Shown here piece by piece: positions 8,943-17,535 of a stretch of DNA of 64,000 nt. The stretch's first letter is position 1. Each line of letters begins with the position of its first letter. A model generated the notes under the pieces. It was not told where the DNA came from. It did not search any database and saw only the letters and a list, made by a program, of their open reading frames with translations. Made by a program: the position numbers and the translations under genes. The stretch comes from Nitrosopumilus piranensis (GTDB taxonomy: Archaea; Thermoproteota; Nitrososphaeria; Nitrososphaerales; Nitrosopumilaceae). The DNA lies in contig NZ_CP010868.1 in assembly GCF_000875775.1 (NCBI RefSeq), positions 1,623,707-1,687,706 on the forward strand, read 5' to 3'.

Positions 8943-9501
8943 CTTGATCTTCCCACAACTTCATTTTTTCTTGTTTTTCTTTTCTATTTGCAGCTTCTAA
9001 TTTATCATAAACTGCACCATGCATACTTCCACTAGAAATAGAAGATATTGCATCAACAGCTAGTCGTAATTTACTTGCATCACCAATAATTGAAACAGTT
9101 TTTCCATAAACTGAGATATAAGTACTGCTAAGATTTTCCATATTCCTTCTTGCTCTACCACCTTCTCCAATAATTCTCCCTTTTATCCTTTCAACATTTG
9201 CAGTAGATTTTCCAGCAAATTCTCTAAGGTCTATAACATGCAATGTGTTTTCTCCTTTCAACAAAGTCATAGCATTTTCAGGAGAAAATCCTCTACCAAT
9301 TGCTGTAACAATTTCCATTGCCTTAAATGGTTGTATCTTTGCAACATCACCATTTGATTTTATCAGTACTTCTCCAGTATCACCATCAATGTCTAAAGAA
9401 ACATGACACAATTTTTCAATTTTTGATTTAACATTACCCGATTTACCAATCAATACAGCTATTCTATCATTAGGGATACGAAGTAATTTTTCAAAGCTCA
9501 T
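8929..9501 (-). CDS. Dual KH-domain RNA-binding protein (Pno1/Dim2-like)
   Basis: 190 residues with two KH folds. The first has the GxxG loop GKSG at residues 19-22; the second has GEGG at 112-115 after the 'RIKGRIIG' helix, followed by 'YISVYGKTVSIIG'. This arrangement is that of archaeal homologues of Pno1/Dim2, which act in maturation of the small ribosomal subunit 3' end. It overlaps rio1 by 4 bp, which fits the known partnership of Dim2 and Rio kinases in 40S assembly. It also overlaps top6B by 14 bp. Confidence 0.92.
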   Translation of the reverse strand: MSFEKLLRIPNDRIAVLIGKSGNVKSKIEKLCHVSLDIDGDTGEVLIKSNGDVAKIQPFKAMEIVTAIGRGFSPENAMTLLKGENTLHVIDLREFAGKSTANVERIKGRIIGEGGRARRNMENLSSTYISVYGKTVSIIGDASKLRLAVDAISSISSGSMHGAVYDKLEAANRKEKQEKMKLWEDQDVFY

Positions 9502-10277
9502 TTTACAATATCCTCAAATAATTCATCTGGATCTTCAACAGAAACTCCTCTTTTATTGAAGAATCTCGTGATGTTATTAATATCTCTTTTAAGAAATTCT
9601 TGAGTATTAGGATGTCTCAAATCAACTGCAGATCCTAAATCAAAAACCACTAGGCCTTTTTCAGTCTTAAAAATATTATATTCTGAAAAATCTCCATGGA
9701 CTAGTTTTGCCTTTTTGTACATTTCACTAATAATTTGAATGGCTTGTTTGTAGTCATCTTCATCTACTTGAGAATCCAATAGAGACTTGCAGGGGGCACC
9801 ATCTTCTCCCACAAACTCCATTGCCAACACATTATTTGTCAAATACAATGGTCTTGGAACTGGAATTCCAGCCTCAAAGCATTGAGTCAGGTTTCGGTAT
9901 TCTTTTTTTGCCCAGAGATATACAAGATTTTTAGTTCCTTTTTTTACATTTGAGAATCTAGGATCACCTAGAATGTATGGCTCACGTTTTTTAAAATTTG
10001 AAGTACTTACAAGATAAATTTTCAAGGCTACATTAGATTCATTTTCATCAACTCCCCAAAAAACAACAGATTCTTTTCCAGCACTTACAGCACCATTGAC
10101 ATAAGCAATGACATGATCTGTAATCATTTTGTACAAAGTCATGACAGTTGGCTTGTCTAAAACTTCATTGACCACTTTGCCCTTTTTGAAACCATCTTCC
10201 AAAGTTTTTCTTTTTGATTTTGAAATCAATTTTTTGTCTAACTTTGATTCTAGCTTTTTACTTAGAATATCTGTCAT
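9498..10277 (-). CDS. rio1: RIO1-type serine protein kinase/ATPase
   Basis: 259 residues. RIO signatures are present: a phosphate loop 'NGAVSAGKESVVF' (residues 61-73), the ATP lysine in 'ALKIY' (Lys86), the catalytic loop 'HGDFSEYN' (Asp196, Asn201) and the metal-binding 'DLGSAV' (Asp213). The N-terminal 40 residues are basic. Rio1 is a ribosome-assembly factor that acts on late small-subunit precursors. The gene overlaps the KH/Pno1-like gene, so the two assembly factors are produced together. The start is the ATG at 10277, about 80 bp from DUF424. Confidence 0.95.
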   Translation of the reverse strand: MTDILSKKLESKLDKKLISKSKRKTLEDGFKKGKVVNEVLDKPTVMTLYKMITDHVIAYVNGAVSAGKESVVFWGVDENESNVALKIYLVSTSNFKKREPYILGDPRFSNVKKGTKNLVYLWAKKEYRNLTQCFEAGIPVPRPLYLTNNVLAMEFVGEDGAPCKSLLDSQVDEDDYKQAIQIISEMYKKAKLVHGDFSEYNIFKTEKGLVVFDLGSAVDLRHPNTQEFLKRDINNITRFFNKRGVSVEDPDELFEDIVK

Positions 10278-10358
10278 TAGTTAGTGATACCTCTACTAGA
10301 TAAAATCAATTTCTTTTTTTCAATAAATCCATTAGAACTAAAAACATCAAATGACATT

Positions 10359-10655
10359 CTACATTTTAAAAACAATTAGAAAAGGGACTCCAGAAATTTT
10401 TTTAACACCATTTTCAGAACCGACCCCCAAATCAATTGATAAAGATATTGTTTCATTTCCAACCATGTTAATAATAGCAGAATTTTTTAGTAATACTTCA
10501 GCTTCTTCTTTATCTACAAATCTTTCTCCATAGTAGCTTTCACTGATGTGCATGTTTAATTCACCTTCAACAATAGTTTTGCCCAATAGTTCAGCATCAC
10601 AAATATTCAACATTGGATTTTTTTGATAATCAGTTTGTCGTACTGCAAATGGCAT
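10359..10655 (-). CDS. DUF424 family protein
   Basis: 98 residues. It matches the archaeal DUF424 pattern: an N-terminal strand with 'NICDAELLGKTI', a central 'SYYGERFVD' segment, then 'NMVGNETISLSIDLGVG'. The function is not established. Its start abuts the aIF2-beta stop at 10655 (1-base overlap), and in many archaea DUF424 genes sit beside translation factors, so a link to translation is plausible but inferred. No cysteines form a metal site and there is no membrane segment. Confidence 0.8.
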   Translation of the reverse strand: MPFAVRQTDYQKNPMLNICDAELLGKTIVEGELNMHISESYYGERFVDKEEAEVLLKNSAIINMVGNETISLSIDLGVGSENGVKKISGVPFLIVFKM

Positions 10656-11077
10656 TATGCATATTTACCTTTTAGAGTAGATTTTGCACCACACGCCTCA
10701 CAAATCAAAAATGAAATACGATTTTCTTTTAGAATTTTTGTATCAGGACTTTTGCAAGTTGGGCATTCAAGATAATCTTTAACATAAATTTGGAACAATC
10801 GAGTAAAATCATCAGGATCACGTCTTCCAATAAACATGGCCTTATCACCAATTCTTTCAGCAGGAACTGCAAATTCTTTTGACAAGTATTGTAACACTTT
10901 GTCAGGATCTCTTCGGAGAACCTTTGGAAATTCAGAAAAATTACGTAAGAAAGTTTTTTGGCCTTCCCACATTACATCTACAACAGGAAGTTCAAACCTA
11001 GCAGTAGATTCCTTTTCAGTATCACCTAGTTTATCCTGTATCCTTTTGAGTAGATTCTCATATTCTGCTTTGGTCAC
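10655..11077 (-). CDS. eif2b: Translation initiation factor aIF2 subunit beta
   Basis: 140 residues. It is part of the aIF2 heterotrimer that brings initiator Met-tRNA to the small ribosomal subunit. A short N-terminal helix binds the gamma subunit. The central alpha/beta domain has 'TFLRNFSEFPKVLRRDP' and the C-terminal zinc ribbon has Cys105, Cys108, Cys126 and Cys129. Length and order match archaeal homologues. It leads the leftward translation/topoisomerase cluster, about 70 bp downstream of the DUF5679-type mini-gene. Confidence 0.96.
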   Translation of the reverse strand: MTKAEYENLLKRIQDKLGDTEKESTARFELPVVDVMWEGQKTFLRNFSEFPKVLRRDPDKVLQYLSKEFAVPAERIGDKAMFIGRRDPDDFTRLFQIYVKDYLECPTCKSPDTKILKENRISFLICEACGAKSTLKGKYA

Positions 11078-11147
11078 TAAAAAACGGTGTAGACTAGACC
11101 CTATATGGGTTTTGAAAAAGAAGAATCGTGTGGATTTTGTTTCTAAA

Positions 11148-11294
11148 TTATTCCATTTTTCCTATTCGGAAAACGTTAGTTCCACATTCAGGACATGTAC
11201 CTTTTACGGCAGGACGTCCATTCTTTAGTTTAGTTTCTTTAGGATTTTTGATATCCCTTTTTTCGCGGCATTTTACGCAATATGCTGTAACCAT
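11148..11294 (-). CDS. Zinc-ribbon mini-protein (DUF5679-like, 48 aa)
   Basis: The minus strand from an ATG at 11294 encodes 48 residues: two CxxC pairs ('YCVKCREK' near residues 5-12 and 'CPECGTNVF' near 34-42) separated by a Lys/Gly-rich loop containing 'KNGRPAVKGTC'. This is the layout of the DUF5679 family, common in thaumarchaea. It is basic and soluble. It lies upstream of aIF2-beta on the same strand with a 70-bp gap and may share its promoter. Confidence 0.8.
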   Translation of the reverse strand: MVTAYCVKCREKRDIKNPKETKLKNGRPAVKGTCPECGTNVFRIGKME

Positions 11295-11543
11295 TCTAAA
11301 AATTGTCAAACGTGGTGGTATTTAGGAAGAGGCTGTGAAAATTATTTAACTACAGGCTAGATGTAGGTAAATTTTTTGTGCGTCAAAAAAAGCCCATATT
11401 CAAAAATTTTAACGAATGTTAGTATTTTTTAGAAAAATATGGCCAAGATTATGTCAAAAACTAATTTTTCGAATATTTGTTTGATAATTAGAAATTTCTT
11501 CAGAGATTATCAATTATAAACTCCCAGAAATTAAGAAAGTAAA
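11295..11543. promoter_or_regulatory. Intergenic region with TATA box for the 11544 gene
   Basis: About 250 bp lie between divergent genes. ATTATAAAC at 11513-11521 is a good TATA box placed about 26 nt before the ATG at 11544, so that message is probably leaderless. The remainder is AT-rich, and I see no small gene or clear hairpin in it. Promoter elements for the leftward zinc-ribbon gene are probably near 11320-11345. Confidence 0.45.
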
Positions 11544-12044
11544 ATGGCATCAAAAAAGGGGGTTGCAATCACAACAATTATTTTAGCTGCAATCACTGGA
11601 GCAAGTTTTTTTGTATGGACTATTCCCCAACAAAATGAAACCACATTTATCGTTACAGACTATAAAAATTATTTAGATGGGGCAAAAGGCATTCATGAAG
11701 TTCTACAAGAATCAACAGATATTGAGTATCAAAAACTTCTAGACGGTGAGATAACACCTGAACAATACATTGCATCAGCTGACATTACATCATCGCAAGT
11801 AACATCTCAGATCAGTGAATTTGTTACATCAAAACCACCTGAAGAATGGCAAAATAGCTATATTAGTTACATGGATGCTATGAAGAAATTTAATTCGTAT
11901 GTTGGAGAGACCAAAGTTCTAGCAAAGCTAATAGAAAATGAAAGATCACAAGAAAAAATTTCAGAGACAATACAAAAAATTGAATCACTAAAGGCAGAAT
12001 CATTAGAATTGATCAAGATCTCTGATGAGTCAAGGCCAGGTTAG
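11544..12044 (+). CDS. Membrane-anchored extracytoplasmic protein, unknown function
   Basis: 166 residues. It has one N-terminal hydrophobic helix (residues 8-26, ITTIILAAITGASFFVWTI) after a basic start, acting as signal anchor. The outer part is almost entirely helical, with many Glu, Lys, Ser and Gln, and a predicted coiled-coil at residues 100-160. No cysteines or catalytic residues stand out. A TATA box at 11513-11521 fixes the ATG start. It sits 70 bp before a DUF373 membrane protein on the same strand. Confidence 0.75.
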   Translation: MASKKGVAITTIILAAITGASFFVWTIPQQNETTFIVTDYKNYLDGAKGIHEVLQESTDIEYQKLLDGEITPEQYIASADITSSQVTSQISEFVTSKPPEEWQNSYISYMDAMKKFNSYVGETKVLAKLIENERSQEKISETIQKIESLKAESLELIKISDESRPG

Positions 12045-12114
12045 CCTCAAAACCGAATTTTAATAATCATAATTGTTGGAAATCGTTAAAAAGCAATTCT
12101 GAGATACAAGATGG

Positions 12115-13260
12115 ATGTCTCAGCGCTCAGACAAAGTTGAAAAAGATGTTAATGCATCAACTGCTAACAAATTACTTGTAATTTGTATTGACAGAGACAA
12201 CGATGTGGGCGAAAAAGCAGGAATAGTAACCCCAGTAATTGGGAGAGATGCTTGTATTGAGGCAGCACAGAGATTAGCATTAGAAGATCCTGAAGATGCA
12301 GATTCAAATTCAATATTTTCAGCAATTAAAACATACGAAGACTTGGTAAGCAAGGGATATCAAGTTGAAGTAGTTACAGTTGCAGGAGTCAAAGACAGAG
12401 GAGTACAAGCTGATGAGAAGGTTCTTAATGAAACAAAAAAAGTATTAGAAAAATTTTCTGCAAATGGTGCCGTAATAGTTTCAGATGGGGAAGACGATGA
12501 AAGTGTTATCCCAGTTATTCAAAATGTTCTACCAGTAGTTTCAGTACAACGTGTTGTAATGAAAGTGAGTAGAAGTGTAGAGTATTCTTATGCTGTTTTT
12601 GGGAAATATCTAAAAATGATTGCATATGATTCAAGATATTCAAAATTTTTCTTGGGAGTTCCTGGAATACTTTTACTGATTGGAGGAATTGCAACAGTAT
12701 TTGATTATACTGCAGAGATATTTGCAGTACTTGTTAGCATTTTAGGTGGAGCATTTTTAATTAGGGCATTTGATATCGATAGAGTCTGGTCAAGCTGGTC
12801 AAAGCCAACACCGATGGGCTTTATCAGAATGTTTACAATGGTTGCAGGAGTACTGCTAATACTTTCATCAATACCAGCTGGAATTACTGCAATTGATCCA
12901 GAACTAATTGAATCAGATACAGGACTTGTTGGAAAGATTACTGATCAAATAATTATCGGTCAATTTGTTGCAGGAGTGTTACCAATATTGTGGACAGGTC
13001 TTGGTGCAATATTTGCAGGAACATTACTTAGTAATTGGATTGGTGGAGTACCAAGACAAATCAGTGACATTTTAAGAATAATTGTTCTAATTGCTTTGTA
13101 TCCAACAATACACCAATTTACTAACATCATGATTTCTGATGTAAGTTCATTTACCTTGATTCCACCACTTCTTGGAGGTCTTGCAGCTACATTGATTTCA
13201 GCCACAATTCTCTTCAAAAAATACAGAAAACATAAAGATCAAGAGATGGTTTCAGACTAA
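12115..13260 (+). CDS. DUF373 family membrane protein
   Basis: 381 residues. The cytosolic N-terminal domain (about residues 15-150) has 'LLVICIDRDNDVGEKAGI', the typical DUF373 opening with conserved acidic residues, followed by a Rossmann-like alternation of strands and helices. Residues about 165-375 form six or so membrane helices, ending in a basic tail. DUF373 is an archaeal family without a known activity. A second ATG lies 4 bases upstream out of frame, so 12115 is the start chosen. Confidence 0.88.
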   Translation: MSQRSDKVEKDVNASTANKLLVICIDRDNDVGEKAGIVTPVIGRDACIEAAQRLALEDPEDADSNSIFSAIKTYEDLVSKGYQVEVVTVAGVKDRGVQADEKVLNETKKVLEKFSANGAVIVSDGEDDESVIPVIQNVLPVVSVQRVVMKVSRSVEYSYAVFGKYLKMIAYDSRYSKFFLGVPGILLLIGGIATVFDYTAEIFAVLVSILGGAFLIRAFDIDRVWSSWSKPTPMGFIRMFTMVAGVLLILSSIPAGITAIDPELIESDTGLVGKITDQIIIGQFVAGVLPILWTGLGAIFAGTLLSNWIGGVPRQISDILRIIVLIALYPTIHQFTNIMISDVSSFTLIPPLLGGLAATLISATILFKKYRKHKDQEMVSD

Positions 13261-13365
13261 TTTGAGCCTGGAATTATCTGTAGCCTGAATTTTTTCAAAA
13301 ACACTGATATCTTTAATCATCTAGTAATTATCAAAAGGTGAACTGACATTAGCAAAATTAAAGAT

Positions 13366-14139
13366 GTGATTTTTCAGCTATCAGGCCTTTACAAGATTTA
13401 TGGGAAAAGGCTAGAAAACGAAATCCAAAATGGAGACATTCCAAACCATGTTGCATTAATTTTAGATGGAAACAGAAGATGGGCTAAAAGACATTTAACA
13501 ATTCCAAAGGCAGGACACTGGAAAGGTGCAGACGCTGTTGAAAATCTACTTGATTGGTGTGAAGAATTTAATATCAAAATTGTTACATTGTATGCGCTAT
13601 CTGCTGAGAATTTGGATAGGAATGATGAAGAACTAGACCATTTGTATGAACTGATTCGAATGAGATTAGAAAAGCTGTACAACGATCCACGAATTCACAG
13701 ATGTAAGATGAGAGTAAAAGGGATAGGAAGAATTGAGTTACTGCCTGAATCTATCAAGAAAGTTCTAAAACGACTAGATGATGCTACAAAAGACTATGAT
13801 AATCATTTTCTAAATATTGCACTAGCGTATGGAGGTCAGTATGAATTAGTTGATGCTGTAAAGAAGATTGGTGAAAAAATCAAAGAAGGTCAACTAAGTG
13901 TTGATGAGATTACCAAAAAAGAGATTGAATCAAATCTTTACACATCACATTTACCACAATCATCACCAGATATGATTTTACGTACGTCTGGAGAAAAAAG
14001 ACTAAGTGGATTTTTAATGTGGCAAAGTGCATACAGTGAGTTAGTTTTTATGGACATTTTTTGGCCAGAATTTAGGAAGATAGATTTGATGAGAGCAATT
14101 AGAACATTTCAAGAGAGAAAAAGAAGATTAGGAAAATGA
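13366..14139 (+). CDS. uppS: cis-Prenyltransferase (undecaprenyl-diphosphate synthase family)
   Basis: 257 residues from a GTG. It makes long-chain cis-polyprenyl diphosphate, used in archaea as the glycan carrier lipid for surface glycosylation. The signature 'LILDGNRRWAKRH' (residues 31-43) contains the catalytic Asp34 and the diphosphate-binding Arg residues. 'YGGQYELVDAV' and the C-terminal 'RTSGEKRLSGFL...WQSAYSELVF' are also canonical. An in-frame ATT at 13348 lies 6 nt after AAAAGGTGA and would add six residues. The 3' end overlaps the Nudix gene by 4 bp. Confidence 0.95.
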   Translation: MIFQLSGLYKIYGKRLENEIQNGDIPNHVALILDGNRRWAKRHLTIPKAGHWKGADAVENLLDWCEEFNIKIVTLYALSAENLDRNDEELDHLYELIRMRLEKLYNDPRIHRCKMRVKGIGRIELLPESIKKVLKRLDDATKDYDNHFLNIALAYGGQYELVDAVKKIGEKIKEGQLSVDEITKKEIESNLYTSHLPQSSPDMILRTSGEKRLSGFLMWQSAYSELVFMDIFWPEFRKIDLMRAIRTFQERKRRLGK

Positions 14140-14555
14140 TAGAAGAGACATCAGCAGGAATAGTATTGTTTAGAAGAGAGGATTCTAAAAACTTGTTTTT
14201 ACTTTTGCATTATCCTTCTGGACATTGGGATTTTGTTAAAGGAAAGATGGAAAAAGGCGAATCAACACACGAAACTGCAATTAGGGAAACAAAAGAAGAG
14301 ACAGGTATTACTGATATCATATTTATAGATGACTTTGAGGAATGGATAGAATATAATTTTCAGTACCAAAAAGAATTAGTTCACAAAAAAGTAGTTTTTT
14401 TCTTGGCTGAGACAAAAACTAAACAAGTAAACATTTCACATGAACATCTAGATTACACTTGGATAGATTACAATACCGCGATGGATAAAACTACTTTTGA
14501 TAATGCAAAGACGGTTCTAACAAAAGCTCAATCGCTACTTACCAAAACTGTCTAA
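14136..14555 (+). CDS. Nudix hydrolase
   Basis: 139 residues. The Nudix box spans about residues 36-58: GK, then KGES, ETAIRE, then EETGI, with the three metal-binding glutamates of REtkEEt. The fold and the 'PSGHWDFVKGKME' lead-in resemble the diadenosine tetraphosphate (Ap4A) hydrolase subgroup. It is translationally coupled to uppS by a 4-bp overlap. Its 3' end overlaps the convergent pyrF by 21 bp. The substrate is uncertain. Confidence 0.92.
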   Translation: MIEETSAGIVLFRREDSKNLFLLLHYPSGHWDFVKGKMEKGESTHETAIRETKEETGITDIIFIDDFEEWIEYNFQYQKELVHKKVVFFLAETKTKQVNISHEHLDYTWIDYNTAMDKTTFDNAKTVLTKAQSLLTKTV

Positions 14556-15281
14556 TTGTAAATTTTTTGCCACGTCTACGGGTTTTGTGGCATTTAGAAT
14601 GGTTCTTCCAACAATTAGATAATTTGTTCCAGAGGAAATTACTTCGTTTGCATTTCCACCTTGAGTTCCAACGCCTGGAGAAAATATACTGAGTTTTTTT
14701 CCAGCCTTTTTGGAGCAGTATTGGATAATTTTTGGAAATGTGGCCCCAACTACAATGCCATCAACTTTGGCAGTAAGGGCCCAATCTAAGAATAACTGAT
14801 AGAGTTGTTGTTTTTTATGCAGTTTTATCTCCATATCATAGGACAATTTAGCCTCAGGGGCACTCATATGACACAATGTAATCACACCTTTACCATTTTT
14901 GTGAGCAGATTTTACCAGGTTTTTCAAACTATCCAATCCCATAATGGGGTTGGCAATTACTGCATCAAATCCTAAACTCCATAAATTTTCTGTAGTTACT
15001 TTGTTAGTATTTCCAATATCATTTAGTTTAATGTCTGCAATTGTTTGCAGACCATATCTATGAGCTGTCTTGTTTATTTTGAAAATTTGTTTGCCACTTA
15101 GTGGTAGCAGTAAATGAAAATTTAATTTCACTGCACAAAGGTATGGATGTAGTTTTTTGATATTTGAGATGGTTTTAGTTTCTAAATTCTTTACAGATGG
15201 ATCATAATCATTGGCAAGAATTACTTTGCCATTTGTTTTTGCAATCTCTGCCAGTCTAGTTTTGAAGGTGGGCATAATCAA
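14535..15281 (-). CDS. pyrF: Orotidine 5'-phosphate decarboxylase
   Basis: 248 residues. It performs the last step of UMP synthesis, OMP to UMP plus CO2. The catalytic cluster appears as 'DIKLNDIGNT' (Asp, Lys, Asp), preceded by the 'CAVKLNFHL' strand and followed by the GLD region. The C-terminal phosphate-binding part is 'SPGVGTQGG' and 'YLIVGRTI'. The sequence belongs to the TIM-barrel OMPDC superfamily, with a slightly divergent N-terminus ('ILANDYDPS'). Met3 is an alternative start. The start region overlaps the upstream hypothetical gene by 26 bp, and the end overlaps the Nudix gene on the opposite strand. Confidence 0.93.
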   Translation of the reverse strand: MIMPTFKTRLAEIAKTNGKVILANDYDPSVKNLETKTISNIKKLHPYLCAVKLNFHLLLPLSGKQIFKINKTAHRYGLQTIADIKLNDIGNTNKVTTENLWSLGFDAVIANPIMGLDSLKNLVKSAHKNGKGVITLCHMSAPEAKLSYDMEIKLHKKQQLYQLFLDWALTAKVDGIVVGATFPKIIQYCSKKAGKKLSIFSPGVGTQGGNANEVISSGTNYLIVGRTILNATKPVDVAKNLQLDSFGK

Positions 15282-15942
15282 CTAATGGGTGAGTGTCTTT
15301 TAATTTTATTATTTTGATATATGAATACCCGTGCTCAGATGGACTATCAACAAATGTTGGTTCAATTACATTACTTGTGGAGAACTTCATGAATGGTTTT
15401 TCTGGATCTTTATCAAGTAATACATGACAAAAATATGAAGTTCCTTCTTCATGAAAATTCATGAAAACCCCAAGAAGCCATTTGTTATTGTGTGGGAATA
15501 AGAAGAGTGGAAATGGTATTTCTTCAAATCCCCAAGTTAGTTTTGCAAGACTAGACATATCTTCTAATTCAATTGGTTGATATCTATCAAGAGTTCCATT
15601 TCCAGGTTTCAAAGTTTTTGGTAGTGATTTTATTCGAACAATTGGGGAATACAATTTGCTAGAATCAGAAGTTGTATCTACAATTTCAGATTCTTCTTTT
15701 CCTCCCTTCAGACCATAACGAAGATAATGCCCGTTTTGTTCAAGTGGTGTAAAGTATACAATTGGTTTTTCTTTTAGAACATCCATTTGAACAGATAAGA
15801 TTTTTCTACCATCATGATCATGCAAAAATGATACGCGTGGCGCACGCTCAAGTGCACAAACGAGCCTAGTAAATTCTAAGGTGGAGTTAACTTGAATGTA
15901 ACGTGGTTGTTTGTCAATAGGAGAAGCAGGAGATTGTTCCAC
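15256..15942 (-). CDS. Conserved hypothetical protein (228 aa)
   Basis: I do not recognise a family. It is a soluble, beta-rich protein with no cysteine cluster or membrane helix. The N-terminal third contains 'RVSFLHDHDGRKIL', and the middle has 'LYSPIVRIKSLPKTLKPG' and a hydrophobic 'FPLFLFPHNNKWLLGVF' segment. Its 3' end overlaps the pyrF start by 26 bp, so it is cotranscribed with pyrF. Purine synthesis (purA) lies upstream on the same strand after a 49-bp gap. A link to nucleotide metabolism is only suggested by context. Confidence 0.75.
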   Translation of the reverse strand: MEQSPASPIDKQPRYIQVNSTLEFTRLVCALERAPRVSFLHDHDGRKILSVQMDVLKEKPIVYFTPLEQNGHYLRYGLKGGKEESEIVDTTSDSSKLYSPIVRIKSLPKTLKPGNGTLDRYQPIELEDMSSLAKLTWGFEEIPFPLFLFPHNNKWLLGVFMNFHEEGTSYFCHVLLDKDPEKPFMKFSTSNVIEPTFVDSPSEHGYSYIKIIKLKDTHPLVDYAHLQN

Positions 15943-15991
15943 GAAGATTTACGATCAATTAACAAATTAAACTTATCCAAAACTTTGGAGC

Positions 15992-16993
15992 CTAGTTTCT
16001 TCTATCAATAACATCATTGACAGTGGGTCCTGTTCCAATAATTGTAACAGGCGTGTTTAATTTATCTTCAATATTTTTTATGAATGCTTTTGCATCATCA
16101 GATAGTTCATCATACGAAGTTTTTCCTGCACAGTCTGTAAACAGTACATCTAACTTTGTAATTGAGATTTGTGTTGCACCATTAAGCATGATTGCACGCC
16201 TAGCTAAATCAAAATCAAAATCAGCTGCTCTACGTTGACGACCAGTAACAGTTCCAAACTCAGACCAACCTTTCTTTTCTGCTTCTTCAAGTGAAAGTTC
16301 TTTATCAAGAGGTCCAGTGCCTACACGCGTAACATAAGACTTGAAGACTACAATTACCTCATCTACTTTGGTTGGGCCTAGTCCAATATCAGCACATATT
16401 CCAGAAGCAGTCACATCTTTTGAAGTAACAAAAGGATATGTCCCATGCCACAATGAGAGAAATGTTCCCTGAGTTCCCTCAACTAACACATTTTCATTTT
16501 TATCCAAAGCAGAATTAATCTCGTAAGGAACATCTGTAACTAGAGAAGCCAATGAATCAAAGTCTTTTGCTAATTTTAAAACCCTCATTGCCCTATCAGC
16601 ATTTGCAGGACCTGTTCCTGAACCAGTACTACCAATCTTCTCTTTTAGATCACCCTTAGAGTCTCTGGCAAGATGGGTCTCCTCAATAATTCCACAGTGC
16701 TTATCAATGAATGCACGTCCTGAAACGCCAAAGTCTTCAATCTCTTTTTTTAGCACATCGGGATTAATCACAACGCCAGGACCAATCATGACTTTGGCGT
16801 CTTTGTTTAGGAATCCACTTGGAAGCATTCGAACTTTGTAAACTCTTTCGCCATCTTTTATGGTGTGTCCGGCATTTGGGCCAGCGCCACCACGAACTAT
16901 TATCTTTGGATTGTCTTTGATTGCCAAATATGAGATGATCTTTCCTTTTCCCTCATCTCCAAAAAATCCACCAACTACAACAGTAGATGTCAT
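15992..16993 (-). CDS. purA: Adenylosuccinate synthetase
   Basis: 333 residues, the shorter archaeal form (bacterial enzymes are about 430). It joins IMP and aspartate using GTP to give adenylosuccinate; the partner lyase purB is at 39208-40569 in this window. The GTP loop 'FGDEGKGK' (residues 11-18) contains the catalytic Asp13. 'GGAGPNAGHT' and 'IGSTGSGTGPA' bind IMP, and 'EGTQGTFLSLWHGTYPFVTS' is the conserved central loop. The C-terminal 'TKLDVL' base-recognition motif is present. Confidence 0.97.
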   Translation of the reverse strand: MTSTVVVGGFFGDEGKGKIISYLAIKDNPKIIVRGGAGPNAGHTIKDGERVYKVRMLPSGFLNKDAKVMIGPGVVINPDVLKKEIEDFGVSGRAFIDKHCGIIEETHLARDSKGDLKEKIGSTGSGTGPANADRAMRVLKLAKDFDSLASLVTDVPYEINSALDKNENVLVEGTQGTFLSLWHGTYPFVTSKDVTASGICADIGLGPTKVDEVIVVFKSYVTRVGTGPLDKELSLEEAEKKGWSEFGTVTGRQRRAADFDFDLARRAIMLNGATQISITKLDVLFTDCAGKTSYDELSDDAKAFIKNIEDKLNTPVTIIGTGPTVNDVIDRRN

Positions 16994-17073
16994 GTTGTTG
17001 AACTTGAACTTGGTTTATTTAAGCTAAAGTGGTCTTGCATCATTTTATAACAGAGATTAAATTTTCTAGATCG

Positions 17074-17535
17074 ATGGTTGGAGAGAATTTTGCAGGAAAT
17101 ATCATTGTTAATTTAGCAAATCTTCCAGACTTTCTGAGAAATCCAATTTTAAAAAAACGCATGATAGAATTCTTTACGCTAACAAAACCAGATCAGGATG
17201 AAGTGATCAATAATGCATTAGAGGCAGGCCCAACAATTCCATTTCCTAACTTTGCAAAGCTTTTCAAAACTTGGCTTAAAATTTTGGCAACGCTTTCTGA
17301 AGAACAAAGAGAAGGGTTGTTTTCTGCATACATTTCAGAAGTATCACAAAACCCACAAAAATTAATCAACTTCAATTTGGATGGTATTTTGGAAATTTAT
17401 CTCACACTAGATGATAATGAAAAAAACATTCTAGCCAATACAATAAAAAGAATAATCAACAATTTAGATGAAGAGCATAGAAGAAGAATGATGTTAGTTA
17501 TTCCAGAAAATGCTAAAAAGCACTTGAAATTCTAA
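17074..17535 (+). CDS. Conserved hypothetical helical protein (153 aa)
   Basis: A GTG at 17029 would give 168 residues, but TTTATAAC at 17044-17051 is a TATA box about 25 nt before the ATG at 17074, so I place the start there. The protein is nearly all alpha-helical, with short hydrophobic helices separated by charged turns ('TLTKPDQDEVI', 'LSEEQREGLF', 'LDDNEKNIL'). This looks like a small HEAT-like or helical-bundle protein. There are no cysteines or membrane segments. It diverges from purA; the 3' end overlaps the convergent YggX-like gene by 4 bp. Confidence 0.75.
   Translation: MVGENFAGNIIVNLANLPDFLRNPILKKRMIEFFTLTKPDQDEVINNALEAGPTIPFPNFAKLFKTWLKILATLSEEQREGLFSAYISEVSQNPQKLINFNLDGILEIYLTLDDNEKNILANTIKRIINNLDEEHRRRMMLVIPENAKKHLKF

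Noticed and set aside
10351-10533. Plus-strand frame over DUF424
   Set aside because: DUF424 on the minus strand has the family pattern and couples to aIF2-beta.
13261-13365. Box C/D small RNA
   Set aside because: CTGA-like boxes occur, but no RTGATGA box at the right distance was found.
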